Numbered from the stretch's first letter, positions 18,956 through 28,682 are shown. The stretch: 64,000 bases of DNA from Collinsella tanakaei (GCF_021531055.1 NZ_JADYTL010000002.1:248001-312000); one strand, 5' to 3'. Numbers and translations: made by a program. The notes: generated by a model from the letters alone, not told the origin.

Positions 18956-19735
18956 CTAGGCGAAGTGGCAGATCGCCTCGAGCACGCCGCCTCCCACCGC
19001 GCTCGCCTTGTCGGACACCGTCGTGCAGAACGACGCGTCGCCGCGCGGGTCGATGTCCCCCGCCTTCATGCCCGCATGCGCCATCACGCCGGGCGCGAGC
19101 AGACCGCGCAGCACGCCGTCGATGGTCGCGAGCACGGGCTCGCCCGCCACACGGCCCACGACCTCGCCCGCGCGCACGGCGTCGCCGATCCGACGGACGC
19201 ACTCGAACGGCCCGTCCGCCGGCGTGCGCAGCACGCGGTCGGCACCCACGCCGGCGATGATGCCCGGCACGCCCGTGTTGGCGATGGGCGAGCCCGTGTA
19301 GAGCACGCGCCCCAGGTAATGGCCGCGCTTGGTCTCCACCGCCGCATGGCAGTCCTCGCCCGCGGTGAAGCCGGGGCCCACGCCGATCACGATCGGCGCC
19401 ATATCCATCGTCGTACCCAGGTTGCGCTTTGCCAAGATGGCGTCGACCACGGCGTCGGGAGCGAGCTCGGTGACGCGCTCCGCCTCGGGATCCACCATGA
19501 CGGCGATCTCCCCGCGCGCCGCGATCGCGCGCGCCTCGGCGACCGTGGACGCCAGCTTGCCGAAGACGTCCTCGACCTGCGCGTGGCCGCAGCGGATGGC
19601 CTCGCTCATCGCCACCGTGCGCCGGATGCACGTGGGCTCGGCGATATCGGCCATCACCACCTGCATGCCCGCGCGATGCAGCCTCAGCGCGATACCCGTC
19701 GCCAGATCGCCCGCCCCGCGGATATATGCCAACAT
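18956..19735 (-). CDS. yqeB: Selenium-dependent molybdenum hydroxylase system protein YqeB
   Basis: Member of the YqeB/EF2563 family, found with selenium-dependent molybdenum hydroxylases. It opens with the Rossmann-type IRGAGDLATGIALRLHRAG and has VIGVGPGFTAGEDCHAAVET and TGVPGIIAGVG. About 259 residues from the ATG at 19735, preceded by AAAGGA; the longer frame to 19819 lacks support. Divergent from yqeC across ~97 bp, which probably holds promoters for both. The precise reaction is not established. Confidence 0.85.
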   Translation of the reverse strand: MLAYIRGAGDLATGIALRLHRAGMQVVMADIAEPTCIRRTVAMSEAIRCGHAQVEDVFGKLASTVAEARAIAARGEIAVMVDPEAERVTELAPDAVVDAILAKRNLGTTMDMAPIVIGVGPGFTAGEDCHAAVETKRGHYLGRVLYTGSPIANTGVPGIIAGVGADRVLRTPADGPFECVRRIGDAVRAGEVVGRVAGEPVLATIDGVLRGLLAPGVMAHAGMKAGDIDPRGDASFCTTVSDKASAVGGGVLEAICHFA

Positions 19736-19832
19736 GCCCGTTTCGTCCTTTCGTGTCGGGGAGCCGGTCGGCTCCACCCCATCATGGTACCGTGTCAGGT
19801 AAGCGCATACGACGCTCATGGAGGCGAGGCAT

Positions 19833-20567
19833 ATGAACTCTCACCGCACCCACGCCCTCACCGATCTTTTGCAGCAGGTACGCGGCATCACGGCCGTGAT
19901 CGGCGGCGGCGGAAAGTCGACCCTGCTCGCCTGCGGCGGCCGCGGACTGGCCGCACGCGGGGCGCGCACGATCCTGGCCACATCGACCCACATGCTCCCG
20001 GTTCCGGACGTCCCCCTCGTCGAGCGGGGCGCACGGCCGTCCGCCGGATGCGGCGCAGGCGCGCCCACCGGCAGCGAGGCGACCCTCTATCAGGTAGGCG
20101 AGCTGGAATCGGCGACCGGTAAGCTGACCGCGCCCACCGCGGCCTGGAACGAGCTCGCCGAGGCAGCCGACCACGTCCTCGTGGAGGCCGACGGCTCGCG
20201 CGGCCTGCCCTTCAAAGCCCATAACGAGTACGAACCCGTGATCCCCGAAGGCTGCGCCCGCGTCATCTACGTGGTCGGCGCCTCGGGGTTCGGACGGCCG
20301 GTATACGACGTCGTCCATCGTCCGCAGGTGTTCCGGCGCCTGACGGCGTGCGCCCCCTACGAGCCGGCGACGCCCGAGCTCGTCGCCCGCGGCATCGCCG
20401 CCGAGGGGCTGGTGGGCATGCCCGACGACATGATCGTCGTGAACCAAGTTGAGGACGAGGCGGCGCTGGCGGCGGCATGCGCCCTTACCGCCGCGCTCGC
20501 CGACGTCGTCACCTGCCCCGTCTACGCCGGAAGCCTCCGCGCCGGCCAGCTCATCCGCCTCGCCTGA
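19833..20567 (+). CDS. yqeC: Putative selenium cofactor biosynthesis protein YqeC
   Basis: YqeC-family nucleotide-binding protein that co-occurs with YqeB and selenium-dependent molybdenum hydroxylases. P-loop VIGGGGKST at residues 23-30, then LVEADGSRGLPFK, a typical family motif. About 244 residues from the ATG at 19833; an ATG at 19818 is in frame, but GGAGG fits the later start. It is the only plus-strand gene of this arm and is divergent from yqeB. A family A inverted repeat follows its stop. Confidence 0.85.
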   Translation: MNSHRTHALTDLLQQVRGITAVIGGGGKSTLLACGGRGLAARGARTILATSTHMLPVPDVPLVERGARPSAGCGAGAPTGSEATLYQVGELESATGKLTAPTAAWNELAEAADHVLVEADGSRGLPFKAHNEYEPVIPEGCARVIYVVGASGFGRPVYDVVHRPQVFRRLTACAPYEPATPELVARGIAAEGLVGMPDDMIVVNQVEDEAALAAACALTAALADVVTCPVYAGSLRAGQLIRLA

Positions 20568-20586
20568 CAGCCCAAGTAGATCAGTT

Positions 20587-20643
20587 GGGGACGTGTTCCA
20601 TCCAACCCATCTCATCCGGATGGGTTGAGATGAACACGTCCCC
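20587..20643. repeat. Family A inverted pair
   Basis: GGGGACGTGTTC (20587-20598) is mirrored by GAACACGTCCCC (20632-20643), with inner CCAACCCATC/GATGGGTTG also paired. It lies between the convergent ends of yqeC and the hydantoinase gene and may be a bidirectional terminator. Confidence 0.75.
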
Positions 20644-20666
20644 GTTCGACCCGTCCGTGTGCTTGT

Positions 20667-22037
20667 CTAGCGGCGCACGTAGGTGCCCGGATGCTCACCC
20701 GTCGGCGCACCGTCGCGGGCGGCGAGCACGCCGTTCACGTACACCAGATGCGCGCGGCCGTGGGCTTCCATGCCCTCGTAGGGGGTGTAGTCCACCGCCT
20801 GCTGCTGGGTCTCAGCCGAGATCGTCCACCGCGCGGCGGGATCCCACACGCACACGTCGGCGTCGGCGCCCACGGCGAGCCGGCCCTTGCGTGGCCACAT
20901 GCCGAACACCCGCGCCGGCCCCTCGCTCATGAGATGCATGAGCTCCATGGGTCCGAGCTGCCCCTCGAAGGTCGTCGCCATCACCGCGGGACGGTGCTCG
21001 ATGCCCGGACCGCCGTTGGGGATCCGGGTAAAGTCGCCGATACCGCGGTCCTTCTGGCCGTGCAGGTTGAACGAGCAGTGGTCGGTGGCGATAGAATCGA
21101 CCTCACCTGCGAGCACGGCGCCGCGCAGGGCGGCGATGTCGGCGGGCTTGCGCAGCGGCGGGCTCATCACGTACTTGGCGCCCGCGAAGCCGTCATCCCC
21201 CGCCTCGAGATAACGCGTGTCGTCGAGCGTGAGGTACTGCGGACAGGTCTCGACGAAGATGCCCCGCTGTCCGCGGGCACGCGCCGCACGGACGGCGTCC
21301 AGGCCGAGCGAGGTCGACAGGTGCACGACGTTCACCTTGGCGCCGGTGATGCGGGCCAGATAGAGCAGGCGCGAGACGGCGTCGGCCTCGGCCTCGGCGG
21401 GACGCGACAGCGGATGGCCCTCGGGGCCGGTGATCCCGGCGGCGAGCACCTCGCGCTGGAGCTCGTTCACCACGTCGCCGTTCTCGCAGTGCACGCACAG
21501 CACCGCGTCCAGATCGCGCACGACCTCGAGGCAGCGCAGCGTCTCGGCGTCGGTGAGTTTGAGGTGGTCGTAGGCCAGGTAGGTTTTGAACGAGCTCACG
21601 CCCGCCTCGCGCATGCGGCGCATCTGGGCGGGGCTGTCCTCGCCCCACTCGGCGATCGCCATATGGAAGCCGTAGTTCGCGGTGCACCCCTCCCCGCTCG
21701 CTGCGCGCTTGTGCCACTCGGCGAGCGCATCGTCCATGGTCACGCCGCGATCGGCGGTGGCGTAGTCGACGATCGTGGTGGTACCTCCGCAGGCGGCCGC
21801 GCGGGTGCCCGTCTCGAAGCTGTCCGCGGTCCAATCCATGCCCGTCCAGCACTGCAGATGGGTGTGGGCGTCGATGAACCCCGGGAAGACCCAGCAGCCG
21901 GCGGCGTCCTCCACCGTATCGCCCGCCGCAGGCTCGATATGCGCCTCGATGGCCGCGATCTTGCCGCCGTCGAGCGCGATGTCGCCGCGCCGCAGGCCCT
22001 CGGGCGTCACGAGCGCGCCGTTTTTGATGATGATCAT
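20667..22037 (-). CDS. hyuA: Dihydropyrimidinase/D-hydantoinase-type amidohydrolase
   Basis: Cyclic-amide hydrolase with a binuclear metal centre. Metal ligands are visible: DAHTH (His58, His60), the carbamylated lysine in SSFKTYLAYD (Lys151), VHCENG (His183), VVHLST (about 239) and ATDHCSF (about 317). 456 residues from the ATG at 22037, normal length. In E. coli the equivalent hyuA lies beside ygeWXY and yqeA. Here it is the last gene of the ygeX-led run, so its substrate is probably a ring-opened or reduced purine intermediate rather than a pyrimidine; this is inference. Confidence 0.9.
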   Translation of the reverse strand: MIIIKNGALVTPEGLRRGDIALDGGKIAAIEAHIEPAAGDTVEDAAGCWVFPGFIDAHTHLQCWTGMDWTADSFETGTRAAACGGTTTIVDYATADRGVTMDDALAEWHKRAASGEGCTANYGFHMAIAEWGEDSPAQMRRMREAGVSSFKTYLAYDHLKLTDAETLRCLEVVRDLDAVLCVHCENGDVVNELQREVLAAGITGPEGHPLSRPAEAEADAVSRLLYLARITGAKVNVVHLSTSLGLDAVRAARARGQRGIFVETCPQYLTLDDTRYLEAGDDGFAGAKYVMSPPLRKPADIAALRGAVLAGEVDSIATDHCSFNLHGQKDRGIGDFTRIPNGGPGIEHRPAVMATTFEGQLGPMELMHLMSEGPARVFGMWPRKGRLAVGADADVCVWDPAARWTISAETQQQAVDYTPYEGMEAHGRAHLVYVNGVLAARDGAPTGEHPGTYVRR

Positions 22038-22083
22038 GCTCGAATCCCCTTTCTGAACGATTCGAAAACCCCGGTGGTGCGAC

Positions 22084-22722
22084 TCACCGAGGCAGAGTAC
22101 GGCCGTTTTGGTCGTCATCACACCCCATATGACATGCGATCCGCTCCAGATCGGCCGGCGCGTCCGCGTCGAGCAGCTCCTCAGGTGCTCGCGCCTCGAC
22201 GCAGGCGACCGCCGTGCCCGTCGCGCGCAGCACCGCACGGCCCCCGTCATCGCCGGGCACCGTCCAGAACGCCTCGAAGCACGAGGCCGGGAACAGCACC
22301 GGGCTCGCCGGCTCCCCCGCCCAGGCCAGACGGTACGCACGAACCGGATCGGCAGCGAAGGCGTCGGCCAGCGCGAAAAAACTCGCCGCGGACACGAGCG
22401 GCTGGTCGCCCGGCAAAAACAGGCAACCGTCCCAACGCGCCATACCGGCGGCAAGACCGGCGCATGCCGACGCACGCCGGGTCGCCCGCCCCCTTTCCGG
22501 ACAGACGACCTGCGCATCGGGGCGCGCACGCCGAACCGCGGCGACGACCTCGGGCCAGCGGGTCGAAACCACGACCTCGAAGCGCTCGGCGGGCACGGAG
22601 GCGATTGTGCGCACGATGAGCGGCTCGCCCGCAAGCGACGCGAGCAGCTTGTTGCCCGCACCGCTCGCCGCGGCGAAGCGCGTGCCCTCGCCGCAGGCCA
22701 TGACCACGCACCCGAGCCTCAT
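22084..22722 (-). CDS. ygfJ: MocA/YgfJ-like molybdenum cofactor nucleotidyltransferase
   Basis: NTP-transferase fold protein related to MobA/MocA, which adds CMP or GMP to molybdopterin. It starts LGCVVMACGEGTRFAA, a variant of the LAAGxSxRFG nucleotide-binding loop, then NKLLASLAGEPLIVRT and the metal motif LPGDQPLV. 212 residues from the ATG at 22722 after GGAGGTG. The family is standard beside selenium-dependent hydroxylase genes. In this copy the usual small residues of the loop are replaced by Cys-Gly-Glu, as in YgfJ. It probably makes the cytidylylated cofactor for XdhD. Confidence 0.82.
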   Translation of the reverse strand: MRLGCVVMACGEGTRFAAASGAGNKLLASLAGEPLIVRTIASVPAERFEVVVSTRWPEVVAAVRRARPDAQVVCPERGRATRRASACAGLAAGMARWDGCLFLPGDQPLVSAASFFALADAFAADPVRAYRLAWAGEPASPVLFPASCFEAFWTVPGDDGGRAVLRATGTAVACVEARAPEELLDADAPADLERIACHMGCDDDQNGRTLPR

Positions 22723-22869
22723 CCGCTCACCTCCCGCTATCGACCCGGCAAAGCGCTGCGCCTTGCCGGACGCGTCCCGTCGCCGGACGTCTCGTCGTAT
22801 CCAATCCCAACAGTAGCAAAACGGGGTGCCCCGCGCCCGGGACACCCCCATTGGAAAGGAGAGACGGAT

Positions 22870-23814
22870 CTATGCGCGGGCGATCGTTGTGCCCGTCTTG
22901 CCCGCCAAGCCGTCGGCGGCCTTCTCGAGCAGGGTGATGAGCGACGTGCGCCCCTCCTTGCTCTCCACGAAGGCGGCAGCGGCCTGCACCTTGGGCAGCA
23001 TCGAGCCGGTGCCGAACTCGCCGGCCTCACCCAGCTCCGCGGCGCGCTCGGGCGTGAGGGTATCGAGCCACTCCTCGTGGTCGGTGCCAAAGCCCACGGC
23101 GACCTTCTCGACGGCGGTGAGGATCACGAGCGAGTCGGCATCGAGCTGCTCGGCGAGTTTCTCGGCGGCGAAGTCCTTGTCGATGACGGCGGCCGCGCCC
23201 TTGAGGTGGTGTCCCTCGGTCTGGATCACGGGGATGCCACCACCACCGCAGCACACGACCACGTGATCCGCCGCGACGAGCGACGAGATCGTGTCGAGCT
23301 CCACGATGGAGACGGGCTTGGGGCTCGCCACCACGCGACGATAGCCCTTCTTCTCGTCATGCATGAACTCGTAGCCGCGGTCGCGCGCAAGGTCGTCGGC
23401 CTCCGCCTCGCTCATGAACGGGCCGATGGGCTTGGTGGGATTGGCGAACGCCGGGTCGTTCGGATCGACCTGGATCTGGGTGAGCACCGTGGCCACGCCC
23501 TTGTCCATGCCACGGTCGAGCATCTCCTCACGCAGGGCGTTCTGCAGGTCGTAGCCGATGTAGCCCTGGCTCATGGCGCCGCACACCGACAGCGGGCAGG
23601 GAATGTACTTCTCGGGGTCGGAACGCGTGAGCTCGGCCATGGCGTTGGCGATCATGCCGACCTGCGGGCCGTTGCCGTGCACGATGATGACCTCGTTGCC
23701 CTCCTCGATGAGGTCGACGATGGCGCGGGCCGTGATCTTGACGGCGGCCATCTGCTCGGGAAGGTTGGAGCCGAGGGCGTTACCACCCAGGGCGACGACG
23801 ATGCGACGGGACAT
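22870..23814 (-). CDS. arcC: Carbamate kinase
   Basis: Converts carbamoyl phosphate + ADP to ATP, CO2 and ammonia. VVALGGNALGSN at the N-terminus, VIVHGNGPQVGM and VCCGGGGIPV are diagnostic of the amino-acid kinase fold of ArcC. 314 residues from the ATG at 23814, after AAAGGTGG. There is no arginine deiminase nearby; it pairs with YgeW, as YqeA does in E. coli, so it provides the ATP-yielding step of ureido-compound catabolism. Confidence 0.95.
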   Translation of the reverse strand: MSRRIVVALGGNALGSNLPEQMAAVKITARAIVDLIEEGNEVIIVHGNGPQVGMIANAMAELTRSDPEKYIPCPLSVCGAMSQGYIGYDLQNALREEMLDRGMDKGVATVLTQIQVDPNDPAFANPTKPIGPFMSEAEADDLARDRGYEFMHDEKKGYRRVVASPKPVSIVELDTISSLVAADHVVVCCGGGGIPVIQTEGHHLKGAAAVIDKDFAAEKLAEQLDADSLVILTAVEKVAVGFGTDHEEWLDTLTPERAAELGEAGEFGTGSMLPKVQAAAAFVESKEGRTSLITLLEKAADGLAGKTGTTIARA

Positions 23815-23867
23815 GCGAAACCACCTTTCGTGGAAATCTGGCGTATGGGAAAGCGATCGAGAAATGC

Positions 23868-23907
23868 GGCAGCGCCCGGGGCCATCCGACGCCGTCCGGG
23901 CGCTGCC
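23868..23907. other. Hairpin upstream of arcC
   Basis: GGCAGCGCCCGG (23868-23879) pairs perfectly with CCGGGCGCTGCC (23896-23907). No T tract follows on either strand. It could attenuate transcription between ygeW and arcC or stabilise mRNA ends. Confidence 0.5.
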
Positions 23908-23980
23908 GTCATGAGAGAGGACTATTTGGGCTCCGCTGCTCGACAAAACCGCGGAGAAGAACCGACGCCGCACTGAAAGC

Positions 23981-24070
23981 ACTCAGTCAACGAACAAGGT
24001 AGCCTTGCAGGTAGAATACTCGGCCGACCAACGCAAGATAGCCTTGTAGGTAGAGTACTCAGTCAGCGAG
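23981..24070. repeat. Direct repeats of 37-39 bp between arcC and ygeW
   Basis: Two imperfect tandem units and part of a third, each starting ACTC(A/G)G and containing AGCCTTG(C/T)AGGTAGA. Units start at 23981, 24018 and 24057. The surrounding 396-bp gap contains hairpins at 23868-23907 and 24181-24208 but no gene. Confidence 0.65.
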
Positions 24071-24180
24071 CGGCTGACTGGCGAGGCGAATCGCCTTGAA
24101 AGAGGAGGGCATAGGGCTTTTGCCCATGCCCGACGATTGAAAGGCGAGGTGCCCGCCAGGCAGCCGCGCAGCGTCGAGCG

Positions 24181-24208
24181 GTTCCGCGGTTCGGTAGAAC
24201 CGCGGAAC
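24181..24208 (-). terminator. Hairpin directly after the ygeW stop
   Basis: GTTCCGCGGTTC and GAACCGCGGAAC form a perfect 12-bp stem with a 4-nt loop, 2 bp beyond the ygeW stop codon. There is no T tract, so termination may be partial, and arcC could still be read through. Confidence 0.5.
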
Positions 24209-24210
24209 GA

Positions 24211-25413
24211 TTACTGCTGATTCCAGCGCGGGGTCGCGGCGGCCTCGAGGGCGCGCAGGGTCTCGACCGGGTTCTTGCACTTCTGCAGGAAGATCATCGC
24301 GGCGATGGCGTACGGCTTGTAGCTGGCCTCCTTGTACATGCCCACGCGGTGCATGTCGAAGACGTCGGCCATGACCTCGCCGTGCTCGCAGGAGACGCCG
24401 GAGATGTCGGCGGGCAGCGGGTGCATGAAGATGGTGTCGTCGCCGTGAGCGGTCTTGGCCATGAGCTCGCGCGTGGAGCACCAATCCATGTGGGTGGCGT
24501 TCTGGGCGAGCAGCTCCTTCTCGAGCGCGGCGATGCCCGCGTCGTCACCGGCGGCGTACAGCTTCGTGCGCTGCTCCATGGCGGCATAGGGAGCCCAGCT
24601 CTTGGGGATCACGATGTCGGCGCCCTCGAAGGCCTCGGCCATGGTGCCGACCTGCTTGAAGGTGGAGCCGGACTCGGCGGCGTAACCCTTGGCCTTCTCG
24701 ACCAGGTCGGGCATGAGGTCGTAGCCCTCGGGATGGGCCAGCGTCACGTCCATGCCGAAGCGCGGAAGCAGGGTGATCAGCGACTGCGGGCAGGACAGCG
24801 GCTTGCCGTAGGAGGGCGAGTAGGCCCAGGTCACGGCGACCTTCTTGCCGCGCAGGTTCTCCAGACCGCCGAACTCCTCGATGAGGTAGAGCATGTCGGC
24901 GGAGGACTGGGTCGGGTGATCGGAGTCGGACTGCAGGGAGATCAGCGTCGGACGATGGTCGAGCACGCCGTCCTTGTAGGCCTCGTCGACGGACTCGGCG
25001 ACCTCGGCCATGTAGGCGTCGCCGGCACCGATGTACATGTCGTCGCGGATGCCGATGACGTCGGCCATGAACGAGATCATCGTGGCGGTCTCGCGGACGG
25101 TCTCGCCGTGGGCGATCTGGGACTTCTTCTCATCGAGGTCCTGCAGCTCGAGACCGAGCAGGTTGGTGGCCTTGGAGAAGGAGAAGCGGGTGCGGGTGGA
25201 GTTGTCGCGGAACAGCGACACGGCGAGGCCGGAGTCGAACACGCGGGACGAGATGTTGCGCTCACGCAGGTCGCGCAGGGCGGCGGCGACGGCGTAGAGG
25301 GCCTTCAGCTCGTCGGTGGACTTGTCCCAGGTGTGCAGGAAGTCGGCGTCGTACATGCCGGCGAAGTCGAGACCGGACAGCTCCTCGAGCAGCTCGTTGA
25401 AGGACTTGGCCAT
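24211..25413 (-). CDS. ygeW: YgeW-type knotted carbamoyltransferase
   Basis: Member of the aspartate/ornithine carbamoyltransferase fold with the deep-trefoil-knot YgeW subgroup. The carbamoyl-phosphate loop STRTR is at 72-76, HPTQ follows, and the C-terminal HPLPADISGVSCEHGEVM replaces the ornithine-type HCLP motif. 400 residues from the ATG at 25413. Family members are usually thought to run toward carbamoyl phosphate from a ureido-type substrate; the substrate in vivo is not settled. It is transcribed between ygeY and arcC, consistent with feeding carbamoyl phosphate to ArcC. Confidence 0.92.
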   Translation of the reverse strand: MAKSFNELLEELSGLDFAGMYDADFLHTWDKSTDELKALYAVAAALRDLRERNISSRVFDSGLAVSLFRDNSTRTRFSFSKATNLLGLELQDLDEKKSQIAHGETVRETATMISFMADVIGIRDDMYIGAGDAYMAEVAESVDEAYKDGVLDHRPTLISLQSDSDHPTQSSADMLYLIEEFGGLENLRGKKVAVTWAYSPSYGKPLSCPQSLITLLPRFGMDVTLAHPEGYDLMPDLVEKAKGYAAESGSTFKQVGTMAEAFEGADIVIPKSWAPYAAMEQRTKLYAAGDDAGIAALEKELLAQNATHMDWCSTRELMAKTAHGDDTIFMHPLPADISGVSCEHGEVMADVFDMHRVGMYKEASYKPYAIAAMIFLQKCKNPVETLRALEAAATPRWNQQ

Positions 25414-25474
25414 GGTGAGATCCTCTCTCTTGAGCCCTGCCTCACAGGGCACTTGCAAACGGGTTCATCCCCTG

Positions 25475-25571
25475 TCCCATGTCCCAAAAGGGGCCAGGAG
25501 AAAAATGGGACACGGCGTGGCGCCCATCCCGGATGTCCCAATTTTCTCCTGGCCCCTTTTGGGACATGGGA
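25475..25571. repeat. Family C inverted pair between ygeY and ygeW
   Basis: Two copies of a ~33-bp unit (TGTCCCAAAAGGGGCCAGGA..., ending in TGGGACA) face each other. The 38-nt arms differ at one base. Each unit also has 7-bp terminal inverted repeats TGTCCCA/TGGGACA. Confidence 0.85.
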
Positions 25572-25650
25572 GGACTGGGACGGTGACCGGCGGGCCCGCG
25601 CGGCAAAGCATGGGGAAAACGCGCGGGCACCGGTCGGGCAAAAGGAGCGG

Positions 25651-27057
25651 CTACTTGATGTCGTTATCCGTGGCGCCGGCGCGGAACACGGTCACGTCGC
25701 CGGTCTTCTTGGACGGATCGTAGAGGTTGAGCGCGGCGGTGTAGAGCGCGGCGCAGGTCACGAGGTCCTGCTTGTAGGTGACCTCGTTGGGGGCGTGCGC
25801 CTGGCTCTCGGCGCCGGGGCCGAAGCCCACGCAGGGGATGCCGTAGCGGCCCTGGATGGAGACGCAGTTGGTGGAGAAGGTCCACTTGTCGGTCAGCGGA
25901 CGGCCGGCGCGCTTGTCCATGGACTGCTCCACACCGATGCGCTCGGTGCCGTACAGCTCGTGGTGGGCGTCGACGAGCGCCTGGACATGCGCGGCGTTCT
26001 CGGCGTTGATCCAGGTCGGGAAGTAGGCCTCGGTCTCGTAGACGGTGCCCTTCCAGCTGGGACGGTCGTACATGTACATGGAGACCTCGACGTCCTCACC
26101 GTACTTCTTGACGGACGGAAGGTCGCGGATCTCCTGCAGGCAGGAGTCCCAGGTCTCGCCGGCGGTCATGCGGCGGTCGATGGAGATCGCGCAGGAGTCG
26201 GCCACGGCGCAGCGGGAGGGCGAGGTGTAGAAGATCTGGGAGACGGTGCAGGTGCCGCGGCCCAGGAAGCGGGCGTCCATGTAGTGCTCGGGGTTGTACT
26301 TGGGGTCGAGCATCTTGACAAGGCCCTTGATGTCGGTGGACTCGTCGCAACCGTTGTTGTTGAGGGCGCGGACGTCGGCGATGATGTCGGCCATCTTGTA
26401 GATGGCGTTGTCGCCGCGGTCGGGCGCGGAGCCGTGGCAGGAGATGCCGTGGACGTCGACGCGGATCTCCATGCGGCCGCGGTGACCACGGTAGATGCCG
26501 CCGTCGGTGGGCTCGGTGGAGATCACGAACTCGATCTTCTCACGCGCGTCCTCGGGGCCGTCGAAGTACTTGTTGACGATGTACTGCCAGCACATGCCGT
26601 CGCAGTCCTCTTCCTGGACGGAGCCGACGACCATGATCTTGTAGCCCTCGGGGATGAGGCCCATGTCCTTCATCATCTTGGCGGCGTAGGTGGCCGACGC
26701 CATGCCGCCCTCCTGGTCGGAGCCACCGCGGCCGTAGATGACCTCGTCGTCCTCGTAGCCCTCGTAGGGGTCGTGGGTCCAGTTGTCTCGGTTGCCGATG
26801 CCGACGGTGTCGATGTGGGAGTCGATGGCGATGATCTTGTCGCCCTCGCCCATCCAACCGATCACGTTGCCGAGGCCGTCGACCTCGACCTTGTCGTAGC
26901 CGAGCTTCTCCATCTCGGCCTTGATGCAGGCGACGACCTCGCCCTCCTCGCAGGACTCGGACGGGTGGCTGATCATGGCGCGCAGGAAGGCGGTCATGTC
27001 GGGGCCGTAGTTGGCGGCTGCCTGCTTGATGGCGTCGAAGTCGAGTTCCTTGGTCAT
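25651..27057 (-). CDS. ygeY: YgeY family M20 metallopeptidase/amidohydrolase
   Basis: Zinc-dependent M20 family hydrolase. Metal and catalytic motifs: DSHIDTVG (His81, Asp83), [10 protein letters not shown] (near 108-117), QEEDCDGM with the catalytic Glu pair near 148-152, and a C-terminal AHAPNE supplying the last His. A dimerisation lid domain with [13 protein letters not shown] lies in the middle. 468 residues from the ATG at 27057. It was annotated as a peptidase or deacetylase in older databases, but its place between ygeX and ygeW suggests that it hydrolyses a ureido or amide bond in purine catabolism (inference). Confidence 0.9.
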   Translation of the reverse strand: MTKELDFDAIKQAAANYGPDMTAFLRAMISHPSESCEEGEVVACIKAEMEKLGYDKVEVDGLGNVIGWMGEGDKIIAIDSHIDTVGIGNRDNWTHDPYEGYEDDEVIYGRGGSDQEGGMASATYAAKMMKDMGLIPEGYKIMVVGSVQEEDCDGMCWQYIVNKYFDGPEDAREKIEFVISTEPTDGGIYRGHRGRMEIRVDVHGISCHGSAPDRGDNAIYKMADIIADVRALNNNGCDESTDIKGLVKMLDPKYNPEHYMDARFLGRGTCTVSQIFYTSPSRCAVADSCAISIDRRMTAGETWDSCLQEIRDLPSVKKYGEDVEVSMYMYDRPSWKGTVYETEAYFPTWINAENAAHVQALVDAHHELYGTERIGVEQSMDKRAGRPLTDKWTFSTNCVSIQGRYGIPCVGFGPGAESQAHAPNEVTYKQDLVTCAALYTAALNLYDPSKKTGDVTVFRAGATDNDIK

Positions 27058-27104
27058 GGGGCTCAAATCCTCTCTTTGGATGATGATGGACGTATCGGGC
27101 GGGC

Positions 27105-27187
27105 GGGAGGCCCCATATGCCTCCGTGCTCAAACAGTCCTCGCGCTTCGCGCTGCGGAACTGCGCGCGGAGGCATATGGGGCCTCCC
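27105..27187. repeat. Palindromic element, family G copy 3 (20-bp perfect arms)
   Basis: Arms GGGAGGCCCCATATGCCTCC (27105-27124) and its exact complement (27168-27187) enclose the family G core starting GTGCTCAAACAGTCCTCG. Core sequence nearly matches copies at 8.7 and 9.1 kb, 18 kb away, while the arms are unrelated. It lies between ygeX and ygeY inside a presumed operon. Confidence 0.88.
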
Positions 27188-27304
27188 TCGCACAGCCGGT
27201 TCCTCCTCAGCGTCCGACGCGGCGGACAGTCGGACTGCAACTCAATCGATCTGCCACCCTCTCTCGTTGCGGAAGGGAAGATGGCGCGTCGCTTCGCGAC
27301 GCCT

Positions 27305-28519
27305 TTAGCAGGAGGGGTAGGCGCCGTCCCAGACGACCTTGCGGTAGTTGACCGGGTCGGTGTCGCCCTCGGTGGAGAACAGCAGCACCGAGCTCTCGGC
27401 GGTCAGGCCGATGGTCTCGCGCAGGTCGGCGTACTCGTCGGACTCCATGAGGGTCGTGATGAGGCCCGTGCCCACGGCACCGGACTCGCCGGAGATCACG
27501 CGGGGGTCGCCCGTCAGCGGGGCGCCGAGCACGCGCATGCCCTTGGCGGCCACCCAGTTGGGGCAGGCCACGAAGACCGATACGTGGTTGCGCAGGATGT
27601 CCCAGCCGAGCGTGTTGGGCTCACCGCAGGCCAGACCGGCCATGATCGTGGGCATGTCGCCGTCCACGATGCGGGGCTCACCGTCGCCGGCCACCGCGCC
27701 CTTGTACAGGCACGCGGCCTCGTCGGCCTCCATGACCACGAAGGTCGGCGGGTTGTCGGGGAAGCGGTTCACGAAGTAGCCCACCACGGCGCCCGCGAGG
27801 CTGCCCACGCCGGCCTGCACGAACACGTGCGTCGGGCGCTCCACGCCGGCCTCGGCGTACTGCTCGGCGGCCTCGGAAGCCATGGTGCCGTAGCCCTCCA
27901 TGATCCAGCTCGGGATCTCCTCGTAGCCGTCCCAGGCGGTGTCCTGGACGATGACGCCGTTCTCGCAGGCGTCGGCCTCGGCGGCGGCCATGCGGACGCA
28001 CTCGTCGTAGTTGACGTCCTCGATGGTGACCTGGGCGCCCTCGGCGGCGATGTTGTCGAAGCGGCTCTTCACGGAACCCTTGGGCATGTGCACGACGGCC
28101 TTCTGGCCGAGCTTGTTGGCAGCCCACGCCACGCCGCGGCCGTGGTTGCCGTCGGTGGCGGTGAAGAAGGTGGCCTGGCCGAAGTCACGGGCGAGCTCGT
28201 CGCTCGTGAGGTAGTCGTAGGTCATCTCGGACACGGGCTTGCCGGTCTTCTCGGCGATATAGCTCGCCATGGCAAACGACCCGCCCAGCACCTTGAAGGC
28301 GTTCAGGCCGAAGCGATAGCTCTCGTCCTTGACCGCCAGGTTGGCGAGTCCCAGGTCGGCGGCGAGCGCATCGAGCTTCGCCAGCGGCGTCACGCTGTAC
28401 TGCGGGAAGCTCTGGTGGAAGGCGCGCGCCTCGCCCACGTGCTCGAGCGACATGATGCCCAGGTGAGCGTCATCGCTCTTGGGCATGGTGTTCGCTACCC
28501 ATTTGATTGTCTCGGCCAT
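27305..28519 (-). CDS. ygeX: Diaminopropionate ammonia-lyase
   Basis: PLP enzyme that cleaves 2,3-diaminopropionate to pyruvate and two ammonia through a 2-aminoacrylate intermediate. Fold-type II: the PLP lysine is in [13 protein letters not shown] (Lys76), followed by [13 protein letters not shown] and the phosphate-binding loop QAGVGSLAG. 404 residues. First gene of the minus-strand catabolic run and divergent from a YheO/DauR-type regulator, with a shared operator-like motif in its promoter. The presence of ridA at 60.7-61.1 kb matches the need to hydrolyse 2-aminoacrylate. Confidence 0.95.
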   Translation of the reverse strand: MAETIKWVANTMPKSDDAHLGIMSLEHVGEARAFHQSFPQYSVTPLAKLDALAADLGLANLAVKDESYRFGLNAFKVLGGSFAMASYIAEKTGKPVSEMTYDYLTSDELARDFGQATFFTATDGNHGRGVAWAANKLGQKAVVHMPKGSVKSRFDNIAAEGAQVTIEDVNYDECVRMAAAEADACENGVIVQDTAWDGYEEIPSWIMEGYGTMASEAAEQYAEAGVERPTHVFVQAGVGSLAGAVVGYFVNRFPDNPPTFVVMEADEAACLYKGAVAGDGEPRIVDGDMPTIMAGLACGEPNTLGWDILRNHVSVFVACPNWVAAKGMRVLGAPLTGDPRVISGESGAVGTGLITTLMESDEYADLRETIGLTAESSVLLFSTEGDTDPVNYRKVVWDGAYPSC

Positions 28520-28621
28520 GCTTTACATTCTCCTTTGCCGATCCTTTGTAAGGCCCCGCAGATACGCGCATCGCCGGTTCGGACCGCTCCGTCCGGTGGC
28601 TCAACTTTTATCAGGCGGCCA

Positions 28622-28682
28622 AACAAAAAGTTTTGCTGAGAAAGTTTTATCACATGTGAGAGAAAATTGTCCAGACTCTTTG
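28622..28682 (-). promoter_or_regulatory. ygeX promoter with operator TCTCACATGTGATAA
   Basis: On the minus strand TGGACA, 18 bp, TAAAAC makes a plausible promoter, with the palindrome TCACATGTGA (28650-28659) in the spacer. The extended motif TCTCACATGTGATAA is repeated with one change in the ridA promoter region in the same orientation. An AACAAAAAGTTT block nearby recurs at 28772-28783 before the regulator gene. The 281-bp ygeX-regulator gap holds no gene. Confidence 0.6.

Noticed and set aside
24349-27351. A 1000-codon plus-strand open frame opposite ygeW and ygeY
   Set aside because: It is the antisense shadow of two well-supported genes, is rich in Val, Gly and Leu repeats, and has no family motifs.
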